From Ypsolopha sequella (lineage: Eukaryota > Arthropoda > Insecta > Lepidoptera > Ypsolophidae), in assembly GCA_934047225.1 (NCBI GenBank), contig OW204000.1, forward strand, positions 14,216,001-14,280,000: a stretch of DNA of 64,000 bases, in the 5' to 3' direction. Both the position numbers and the translations under genes were made by a program. Shown here one piece after another: positions 27,801 through 39,800 of this stretch (positions within the stretch are counted from its first letter, which is position 1; every line of letters starts with the position of its first letter). Below the pieces are notes generated by a model. The model saw nothing but the letters and a program-made list of their open reading frames with translations, was not told where the DNA came from and did not search any database.

Positions 27801-30800
27801 ATTGCGCAATAACTTTTTTTCACGTTGGCTTATAAGCCTGATTTTTCAACAAAACTATAGGGCCATAGAATTCTGTAGGAGGTATCACTTTCAGCTTGAT
27901 ATCTCTCACGGGGCCTAAAAAAAGAGTCTTGATATACGGACAGACAGACGGACAACACATGGAACCCTACAAATGCACATAGTATATATATGCTGTTATC
28001 TCCATACAATTTTCTAAAGTGAACGATATAGAATGTACGGAGGTTAGTGGATCCAGGCTTGCACTATATTTTGTTGGGATGAAACTTGGCACAATTTAGG
28101 TACATATTTTATTGGTAAATTTTAAAAACTGTTGCTCCCCAGCTGGCAATATTTTTTTTGGCTTACTTTTTATACGGGCAAATTATTACATTTATTCAAA
28201 TACTAGCCCATATCTCTGAAAGAAATCGTTCGAGAACAAAAATGAGGGTAGCGTTGGTTTCGGCAGACACAACCTTTTTGGACCAGTTTTTTTAAATCTC
28301 TGGAATTTTTTTCTATTCAAAGCCTGCCGGGGAGCACTAGTTCTTAAGAGCGGTTCGCAGCCGGATTGTGAAAAACCCGCCTTTTTCTTATTAATCGAAG
28401 CAGAAGACTTAAATTAAAAATTCACTCGATAATTATTCAACAAAACCTTATTACCTATGTATTGTGTATGTTGCCATCGCAAAGTTTTGAAAAAAAAAAT
28501 TAAATTCAGAATGTTTTAAATTCTCATTTTTAGATTTGTACATTTGAATTTCAAAATTTTTTTAAATTCAGAATTTTTAAATTCTCATTTTTAGAAACCA
28601 ATGAAAACTTTGCGATGGCAACATACATAATACATAAATATTAAGGTTTTGTTGAATAACTATCGAGTAAATTTTGAATTTAAGTCTTCTGTTTCGATAG
28701 TTAGAAAAATTTTGTTGAATAACTATCGAGTAAATTTTGAATTTAAGTCTTCGGTTTCGATTAATTAGAAAAATACGGGTTTTTCAAAATCCGGCTGCGA
28801 AACCGCTCTTAAATGTTACCTATAGAATATATACTTGAATCGTGCTAAGTTTCATCCCAGCATAATAAAGTGCAAGGTTGGATAGAACTATAACCTCCGT
28901 ACTAGAACGGTAGGTACGTACTTCCATTCCCCTGTTCGTCCACAAACTCCTCCTCCGCAACTCCGCACCAGCCTTCGGCAACCCAGTGCTCCACACACTG
29001 CTTTACGTCCTCCGATACCTGGACCAGAAAACAGGAATATACAGTACTGTACCCAGTAGTAAATAATGCACATCGGCTATCTTCGGCTTCGTAGAGCGTC
29101 GTCTCTGTCACCGGACTGTTAGTGCTTCGTGCGACAGAGATGACACTAAGATACGAGGTGCATTATATACTGCCGGGACCTGTAGTCCAAAATTACCAAA
29201 ATTGCTTCCGGTTCTGATTTTTTTCACATATCATAAAATTAATTTCACTCTTATTTTTCCATAATAAGATTCCTATTTCTAATGCAATATTATGCACCTA
29301 GGCGCACTGTCTCTGTGATATCAGAGGTTATTATGAAAAATCAAGTATGGAAATATACCTACTATGGATAACTACTGCAACTGTAGTAAAGCCTAGGGAA
29401 ACATAACAGATGACTTTATATTCTATCCTTTAGCCATTATTAATTATAAAGAATACTATATTTAGAATTGCAGAACAGTGGTTTTATTGATTGATATTGC
29501 AAAAAATTTCATTACTTATCTTTTTGTTTTAACTAGGAACCATTTTACTATGGAAGGGAATTTTTGTATAAAACAGCATTATATGATAAAGATATTCAAA
29601 TATTTAATTATTGACCGCCTCTATGGTCAAGTGGTTCGAGTACTCGACTGCTAATCTAGAGGTCACGGGTTCAAATCTCGTAGGAGCATATTTTGCGTCC
29701 AGTCTTCGGAAGACAATTAAGCTGTAGTTCAAATTTGTGCCCGAAATAAATAGGGATTGTCACCATCACGCTGGGACTTAGAATCGTCGGTGAAACGCGA
29801 GTGTGTACGAGCGTGGACTGTCTCTTGCATTTCATCGGCAAACTCGGACATACCTCCTATAATTCAAATATTTCATTACAATATTGCGTCGTTGTAAATG
29901 TTGTAAAGTTGTAATTGAATTTATTTCCAAATCAACAGCAAAACTAAATGTTGAAATGTAAATATTGAAAAATAATAAGCTACAACAGAAAATCATAAAT
30001 AAGAATAAGCGTTGTCCAGCTGGAGCCGGTTGGAACTGGTTGAAACAACAATTTATCTTTATACTTGAGGGGTTATTACGTTACATTACTCACTTCACTT
30101 ATAAGCCGGAATAGATAGGCACGAGAGCATGCTATTATCCTGCCATTACTAAGCAAACGCTACCTAGTAGCAAATAGAAATTGCTAGAAACAAACACACT
30201 CAAAAATCAACCGAATTTGATTGTTGAGTATGCCACTCGAGGTGTGTGGCGTATTTTTGAGTTGAGTGCCAATGCTTTATAGCAAATAATCATCATGCAC
30301 GTAGCATGCTAAATCACAACCTAATGTGTATAGTTCAGTAAGCATGCTCTTTTCGAGCATGCTAATAATGAGTAACCAAGCATGCTCTTTTAGTAGCATG
30401 CTATGTCTATTCGTACTTTTAGTGGCATGTCTATTCGTTTATTTTAATAATTTCGTTTAGTTTAATATGTCTATTTTTTTATTGCATTAAATACATTTTT
30501 TGACTCACCATTTTGTCTATCTGTGTGAAGACTACGCTGAAATACGGTACGTTGTTAGTCCTGTTAAAAAAAAAACAGGTTATTGAGATTACCTTTCAGG
30601 AAATTCTAAAGTAAACCTTTTTACTAAATTAATTTGGATATAAGCTAAGCTAAGCCCAAATAAAAAGCTTTTCCGAAATAATTACGTTAATATTTAGGTA
30701 CATACCAGCGCGCTCTGCAAAATGCTTGCAAAAATCTTATCAACAATTTTGATAGAAAATGTGATTACAAAAGGCCAACTAATGCGGTATGGCGCATTTC

Positions 30801-33800
30801 CGTTGCTTCTGACGGAAGTGTAGGCTTTTGGGGAAGAATTTCCTTATTTGTGTCGAAAATACGGTTTTTATCAAACTCAATTTTCGTTGGTAAAAAATCT
30901 CAAGAATTATTTTTTGTGCGTAATTTTCTATTTTTTTACGGCCTGGTGTATTTTCATTCCCTTTATATTTAAAATTAGGTACCTTTATCGGGATGGTTTA
31001 AAAAAAACAATACATCAATAACAAATTCTTAAAAGTCCATGTTAGTATTATGGTTAAGGAGTTATCTAGATCTGGGTAAGCATAAATAGTCAGTCATGTG
31101 TTATTGCTTGGACTTACATTTCGAAGAGCGGATGGTAGTAGGTGAGCCCTTGTTGCAGGTCTATTTGCACCAGCGTGATGAGGTTCACAAGATCTTCACC
31201 TCGTTCCGACTCCGTGTCCTGGGCGCAGAGAGCTTCGTACCATTCTGAAGTGCCTTTGCGAAGAGCACTGACTATCTCACTCCTAGGATGAAATAACGAA
31301 ACTCGAGTGTGTAAAGTGTACTACGTGTTTTGGGAACGCCACTACCTCTACACAGATTATACATGGAAGTGGGACCATAAGTAACGAAATTTTTGCATTA
31401 TACAATTCGCAAACACGTTGTGGGACAGTACCGCCCACAGGCGTCTCTGGGAATTCCGGAATACGACAGTACGCCTGTAGACGATCGATTTTTCGTTCGC
31501 ATAAATACAGTAGGTACGTCTCACGGCGATCGTTTTTCCTTACTAGTATAAAGGGACAGCATAAGTACTGTCACCGCAAAAGTGATTTGAATGACATCTT
31601 GAATTAAAACACTTGTACTTATAGTTTCACTTTATTTACATGTTAACTCCCAACCGGTTTCGGATTTTACTCCATTTTCAAGGGAAGGTGTTAATTAAAA
31701 TATTATAATATTATAATAAAATATCATAATATTAAAATAAGTTAAATAAAATATGTTTTTATTTCAAGATGTGTTTCAAGTTTCACCAAGTGCCGACAAT
31801 CGCAAGTATAAATTTTGATTTGAATGAACCTACTGTCACAACAAAAGTTCTTATAGTACAAGTTTATAGTCTGTCATACATTTTACTGTCATATAACATT
31901 ACGCCTATAGGATTGCCTGTGAAAATTAATAGTGTCACACAGTAGGGTAAACAAATGGGTTAATACTGTCCCACAACGTGTAAAAAAGGCCATTGCACGG
32001 CCTTCATTGACTTAACGTTGTCCCAGTGATTGAATGGCCAGCCGACCATTTTTGGTATTTTTTTTTTATGTTTACATGAATCTATACACGTGTTTATTTT
32101 CATTTGTACACGTTCTTCCCAAAAATGGTGGGTTGGCCTTTCAAGCACTGGGGCAACGTTAAGTCGATGAAGTCGGTGCAATGTCGTGTTCTACTGTAAA
32201 ACAAAATCTTCGCTTGGGGTTTTCAAGCACGGGTGTGCTGTTATATACAATTTGTTCTGAACCTAAGTTATATGGTTTTGTTGCTTTAATGTTAATAAGC
32301 TTTATGTAGGAAATAATAACTAGGGATGAATCGATACAGGTAAAGACAAGAAACTTATTTTCTCTTGGAGGAATGTCAACACCAGCGATGGTGAGGTAAT
32401 GAAAACAGTGATTTATTTTATTAGCTGTTTTTGAGGTTCCATACCTAATAATGGAAAAACGGAACCCTTTTATGACTGCTTTTTTGTCCGTTTGTCTGTC
32501 CGTCTGTGCTTTTTCTCAGGAACGGCTTGGGTATCAAGTTAAAATGATATCGAAAACTGATGTCTATAGCCTCTTACTATAGAAAAAAATCCAAGAAGGA
32601 TACTGCCTTTCAAAGCCTTATCATTTTGAAAATCCCACTCACTGACTGATTATCAAAACCTATGTACAGTCTTGAAATTTGGTTCGAGGGCAGGTCTTTT
32701 GGCACAAGTGAAGGAATAATTAATTAAACCATTGTAATTTAAAATATAATTTAACCTACTAATGTTACGACCGGTATTATAATTATGGTAAAATGTATGA
32801 ATCTTGAATTAAAGTCAAATGTACTCATCAATCTAACAAATAGCGATGACTTAAATAATGTCTTTTATTTGTTTTAAATTAATTTATTTTTTAGGCGTTT
32901 AGTTTGTTTAAGTTTTAAGTATTTTAGTTTAATAGTTTATTTGTTAATTTATAATCTTATAGTAATTAGATATTTGTAATAAATCTAACAAATTGACAAA
33001 ATAAAACAAGTGTAATGCGATAGGGCTCAACACCTATCACGATTGGGACGTAATAAACGTCGGTGAAAAGCGGGTGTACCAGTGTGGTATAGCTGAATAA
33101 TTTCACCCAGAGCATAGTAAAGAAGCTGTATGATTTATGCAAATTATACAAACAAAATATTGTCAGTTGCACTCAAATTAATTATAAAACATTTTCACAA
33201 CCTATAGAGTTTTTATTTCTAGATAACAAAATAGTTAAGTATTTGGACATAAAAGTTAAGTGACCCATCTAGATTTTCCCCTAAAAGGTGAATAGAAAAG
33301 CAAATTTTATCTTTGCTTTTCATGTTCAATCTTACCTTATCTCTTTATTGAAAGGGCAGCATTTCCAAAATGATTTCATTTGGGAGAGCTGACTTAAGCA
33401 TCGAAGTAGAAATTCCAACCTGCGAACAATGATTTGATAACATTATTAACGGACATATTAAATAAATAAATATTAAAATGCAATATGAATGTAGTTAGTT
33501 AAATTTATCAGTTAAGTACACAATATGGTTACCGATTTTTTTTTAAATCATTCCCGTACCCATTCGGTTTGCTATAAACAATCTCGCCGATGTACTAAAA
33601 TTTATATATTCAAAGTTAGTATTATTTTTGTGTACAATAAAGTATAAGAATAAGAATAAGTACTTACAATATTACTATGTAGAATTATAAGTACAGAATA
33701 TCCTTTAATTTTTTAGGCGGTTCCGGGACCCTATTACCACAAAATAACCACTTACAGAAGGTTCACTCCGCATAACTAGCGAAAATAGTCGCTCGCATAC

Positions 33801-36800
33801 ATGAACGCGTACGTACGACGATCTCGGTCGAAGTCGGTCGAATACCAATACGAAATTCTGCCGAGATCATAATACGTACACGTTTATGCATGTGTGCGTC
33901 TGTTTTCGCTCTTTGTATGGAGTCGGCCTCCTGGTAGTATCTATTTTGTGCTATTACTAAGCCTACGCTCAAGAACGTGCAGACTTCTGGTTCGGGGGGG
34001 GGGGGGGGGACATGGGGTCAGGACGCATCCAGACCTTTCATAATTTCGGATGGTTTCTTTTCTATATTCTTCCACTTGGTACACCGCACTAACTGTACTG
34101 TGACTGTACTCCACCTTAATAAATGTTTCGCCGATATTTGCGTCGCAATAATGCTGCTAAATTAGAATTTGTCCCATCCCGTGTATATTACTGAATTTCG
34201 GGGGCGGTATAAATCCCAACTATACCCCCCTTGGATACGTGCTTGCCTCCGCTGTCCGTTAGCCTGTTACAGGGGTCTACAGCTTCAGCCGGAATAAGTA
34301 GAGAGTTGAATCTGTGTTCACAGTATACCTGTTACTGTGTGTGTGTAAGGGTGTGTGAGGGTGTGTGAGGGTGTGTGTGTGTGTGTGTGTGTGTGAGGGT
34401 GTGTGTGTGTGTGTGTGTGTGTATACAAATAATAACATTTTGGGTTCCGTACTCAAATTAAAAATTCAAAAAATTTTCACAAGTCAAAATTTAATCTTAT
34501 AAAAATATATGTAATAAAATAATAAATGAACATGAACTAAATTAAAGGTTTATTTAATTTATGTAGCAATATATATACGATTAAAATGATAGCTAAAATA
34601 TATACTATATAAGGTGAAATCCAATCAACTGGCCGAACCCATACCGCCGGAGAACCGGCCAGGGACCAGGAACAAGGTTCAATGATCACCAACCGAGCCC
34701 CCAGCACGAATCCAGGCGGCCGACTAAATCCCATCCTATATACTACATACTAATAGGTTACATATATAAATACATGCCTACCTCCGCCCATTTGATTTGT
34801 CTTGCTAAGAAGAAGGGCAAGAAACTTAGCAAGATAATGTCTTTTCTTTTACATAAAACGTATACTATACAAATGACTTATATCTACTTTAACTAAGGGA
34901 TAAGAAAATACAAGACAGCAGGAATCCAGGTTAATGAAAAAAAGAAAAACATATACATATCTTTGTCTACCTGTCTCATATAGTCTATTTCCTTTTACAG
35001 TCTGTAATTAATTAATGTTAACTCGTTAGAGGAATCATAAATTAGGAAATTATACTAGGTACTTAAGTAAATTATAAACTCAGAAGGAGACGAATTGTTC
35101 ATCAGGCGCTACCCTTTTAGCGGCTTGTTTTTGTCTCCTTGAAATTGCTATGACATCTATATTTTTGTTATTTACCATCATGTTTTTAGGGTTCCGTGCC
35201 GTATACGTATAGTATGGCAGTGCGGAACCCCCCGTGCGCGAGGGTTTGGTATAGTAGGGTTAGGAATTTTGATAAATAAGCTCATAACAGGGATATTAAT
35301 TAACTTTACCTGCTGATAAATAACCTACTACATCAAATAACATCACCGTGAACTATATATGGATGTGGAGTGTGACTTGTCATTCTCATACTAGAAATCA
35401 CCTCTGACACCCCCTCGGGTATTCATGTCGTGACGTTGTATAATCGCGTAAACCAAATGGAAAAAACTGGCCAAAAGACGGACAACAAAGTGATTCTATA
35501 AGGGTTCCGTTTTTTTTATTTTGAGGTATGGAACCCTAAAAATGCCCCAAGCAAACGGCATAATTAAAATGAAAAACTTTGTCATATTTTTCTCTTCCGT
35601 ATCTTTAAATTTTGTCAAATAGCAGGGTTGGAAGAATCCGATAAAAAAAAAGCCTCTCTAAGAGTTACCGGTTTATTTTTCAAACTCAATGAAAGCCTTT
35701 GATAGGCTTTCATTAACTCTGAGCCCAGGTTCCGGCTTTCTGGTTTTTACCAACCGTGTTGTATTCACTTTTTTATAAGCTAACCTTTCAGGTAATATAA
35801 CAAAATCATAAATGTTGTGATTACCGATGAGATTAATTAAACCTCAGAACATAATTAAACTGTCTGAGGTGGGTCGTTCCGCTCAGCTGCCATATAAATG
35901 CTTTAGTTGTTTGGGACGTCCTGATAGCTTTGATCTCAATGAAACTTTGCACTCATCGTTATATATGTTTGCTTCCCCCTCACACCGCACTCCGACCCAT
36001 CTTTCATCAAGAGGTGCAAGATGGTGAGATATTTATACGCGCCGAATTTATGAAATGGTTATTTAACTTTATTTTTAGAAAAGTGTATAAATTTCGTTTT
36101 TTTTTTCTTAAGTTGAACGACGTCTGTATTGCTCTCTTTTTTTATTTTCAGTATAGATGAAAATTATACAATTTGCTAAACTTTGCGTAAAAACGAGGCA
36201 ATCTTCACGATATCCTGACAGCTATTATGATGATGTTTCATCAAATTTTGCTTTTTGGGCTGTATAGAGACGTAGTTAGATGTCTCTAGATAATAATTAT
36301 AAAAAAATGAAGAAAATAAGCTGTTAACTTCACATTCAATTTTTCCCTCTCGTATGAATCTTGAAAAAAATCCAGACATAAAGGTGCCTCTTAAGGCGTC
36401 TGTTCCCAAAACGACTCCTATTGATAATGTTATTTCTCTTAAACGGTATGTTTAAAAAGAAATAAAAATAAATAGTGTTATTTAAACTATAAAGAACAAC
36501 TTTATTGCAGGAAATTATTCTCGCGTATGAGAAACAGCATGAAAATATTATCTAAAGTCAAGCTGCTTTTGGAATAGAATTGGTTATTTTTTTAATAGTA
36601 TTATATATAATAGTTAATAGTATTTGTATGGTTCTTTCCCACATAAGGAAAGTATTGTTTTTTAAAACTATTGATGGAATTTATTTTTTCCGTTCATGTA
36701 AAAAGATTATTTTCTCCTATTTTACGCTCTCCGGAGAAACGTCGAAATGCAATGCGCGCTGATATAAACGTTATTTCAATATAGTTTCTGTCGATATTTG

Positions 36801-39800
36801 TACCGACACAGGTCGACTCAAGGTCGTTTTTAAATATGCAAGGAGTAGGAGCCAAAGATCGAGCTTGTGATGAGATAATGAGCCTCGCGATGTTGACCCT
36901 GTACTGCAAGAAAACAGAACTGTCTCTATCTAATCCTCTGAAAAGCAGGCGTGAGTATATGTCAGGGATGTGACGGAGCTCCGCCTCCGCATCCGCAAGT
37001 GCGGAACTTCCGCATAAATTCGTAACTCCGCCTCCGCATCCGCCTCCGCAACTTTCAAAACGGAGGTTTAGCGGAGTGGAGCTGGATTAATCTATGATCC
37101 ACTGCGAAATAGATTGCATGCAGATAAAGCCGCAAAGTTGCTTTTCTTGAAACATAATTTGCCTCTTTTCGAATTTAATTACAATTAAATAATTATAAAC
37201 AATTTTTAGTATGAAAAAAATTTAATAGTAAATTTCAGTATTTTTTTTTCACCTCCGCCTCCGTTTACCTCCGCCGTGGCGGAGGTTGAATTCTAGACCT
37301 CCGCCTCTGCCTCCGCCTCTGCCTCCGCCTCCGTTAACTGACCTCCGTTACATCCCTGGTATATGTATGAATCATCTAAGTAACAGCATCAAAGCAAAAA
37401 AAAAATTGAGTACACTTTTAACGAGTTTGGTCAACGTAAATATAATGCTAGAAAATACGCTTTACTCAATGGAGAAAACATTTCTTCTGCTCAGAAAAGC
37501 AGTCGACTTATCGTTATTGAATTAAGAAAACAGACTACATTCACTCGTTCAGTTATCGATTTTAGATAAAAATTGGAGAAATAGTAGATATCTCGATCGT
37601 GTCTTGTGTAGTAACACGGGTTTATTTCATAAAAATATTATTCGGCTAACTTTTGCCCGCGGCTTTGCTTTGATTATTTTTTGTGTAGACTCATCGATTC
37701 TGTCAATAATTTTTGGGCTATAATTTTTTTAGTACCTACGTATTTGTCCCCACTCTGGTTTAGAGTGTTTTTTGGTTCTCATGATCTCTTATTTGATCCT
37801 TGGTGAAGTGTGTTGGGAATTTGTTTATGGGATATTTCGAGTCTAAAACTGCATTTGTGCAAAGTTTTAGCCCAATTGGTTGAGTAGGTACGGCGTAAAG
37901 GCGTAGAACATCACTTTTCTATAAAAACTTAACACCCTATAGGAATAGATTTATGGGATAAGAAGTAGCTTATGTCATATTCCAGGTCTAGAACTACATT
38001 TACTTGTGCAAAGTTTTAGCCCAATCGGATCGGTAGTATGGCGTGGAGTAGTAACAAACATACATCCATCCATATAAACTTTCAAATTTATAGTGGGATG
38101 GGATATATCCCAAATATATTATCGGATATATCAACACACACAAAACAACTACTACAGCCAAACGGGCTTCAATGAATTTTCTTACATACACAAAAGAAAC
38201 GGGTTGTGTCGGTGATACAAACCTTAATTATCTAAGTAGATATACTCCATTATATGTCGCCTCTTTACTCAAGTATTATTGATCATTTTGATTTTTGATC
38301 TCAGATCTAATTCACTAAAACATACATATAATAGGTAGTCCTATACGTCTGTGTTCTCATTCTGTACTATCTATTCTTCTGTTCAGTTGGGAGCAGCCTT
38401 TTTGGCAAAATCTAGGGAATCGATTCTATAAACATTACACACATACATACATACATATACTCACGCCTGTCTTCCAGAAGGGTAGGCAGAGATTACAGAT
38501 TTGCATCTGCTACGATCCAGACACACCTCTTTCGCCTTTTTCACATCCATCAATCTAGTCATACAAGCTTCTTCTATTCCGGGTACTTTTGTCATTGCCC
38601 TTCTTCAGTATGTTGCCAATTTGGTCAGCATAGGCATTCTAATAAACTTTACAATGATACGTATAAAAGTACAACTTTTAAAAGGGTCACGACGTACGTA
38701 CTTGGTGAGACTCATATGATGCAGCACAGGATACAGGTCCCTGTGCAGTCGCAGCTGATGCAGCGTCCGTTCCATGAACTCTCCGAAGCAGTCAGCCAGC
38801 CACCGCTCCTCGTCCATCGACACTCCAGATTCAGACTCGCCACTGCCACTACTGTTGAGGCTCTCACTCATGTACCAGGCTCGCTCCAGCTCGGTTAGGA
38901 GTTTGGACATGTATCTGCAGAAGTCACGGATGTATATAAGGGAGAGTTTTGGGGATCCAACCTCCTCCCCCCTTTTGTTTTTATTTTAGTAGAAAAGTGA
39001 TAGAAAAAATTGAAAAGTATTTTATAACATGTTGTAATAGCTCCCCTAAATCTCTCTACTGCAAAAATGATGTGTTGATATTAAAAATTGCCTCAATGAA
39101 CCTCCCTAATGTGAGAGCCGCCCTATATGATACGCCCTTGGCAAAAGTAATATCATGTTTGAATGATCGCATGAAAGGCTGGATTTAGAATTTAAAGTCT
39201 ATTTCTAGGGCAGCTGGAAAATCGGTCAATGACTTTTGCTCATTTTGAACTGCACCCCGTACCACGAAACGCAGTAATTTGCGATTATATTATGAATTGC
39301 GAGATGTATGTATCGTTTTCTTATGACGCGTACAGTTTTTCCAAACAGATGTACTTAGATTGCGCAAAGAGGGATACAAATAAATACGATATTTTTCGTA
39401 ATTATGACAGAAATAAATTTCTATGTTTGAACACTTGGCGATTTATCCATCGCAAGGAGATATAAATTAACATTATATTATTGCAGTATAGAAACGCAGA
39501 AAGAAAAGTAAATCTGAATGTGAGGAGCTCCCGGTTCAGAGCTCCTCACATCCAGATTTACTTTTCATTCTGCGTTTCTATAATGCAATGATATAATGTT
39601 AATTTATAATTTTTGCACATTAAATATGTTAATTAATAAATATAATAATTATATTTATATTCGCATTTGCAACTTCAAATTTTATATTAATTTGACCCAC
39701 ATCTTTGCTAATTTATATAAACATGTTTTGGGTCTCTACCTAATTGTTGCTTCAGGTCCCTAGCTAGCACCATATGATACGGATCTGAATAACGAACCCT

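Larger units (their letters stand above)
31283..38701 (-). other. intron between stac exons d and e
   Basis: Elements inside are listed separately. The 32190-32990 and 34430-35860 segments hold only short GGGTTCCGT...CGTCCGTCTG repeat fragments (32434-32540, 35189-35545) and otherwise nothing I recognise. Confidence 0.5.

Noticed and set aside
29618..29690. tRNA-Ser gene.
   Set aside because: Variable arm missing and arms do not close; body is shared with other SINE copies.
35603..35755. hAT MITE starting cagggttggaagaatcc.
   Set aside because: The right end does not mirror the left and no 8-bp duplication is present.
39229..39465. 78-codon plus-strand open frame.
   Set aside because: No recognised domain, no splice partners, ends inside the 39462 palindrome; typical of random AT-rich sequence.
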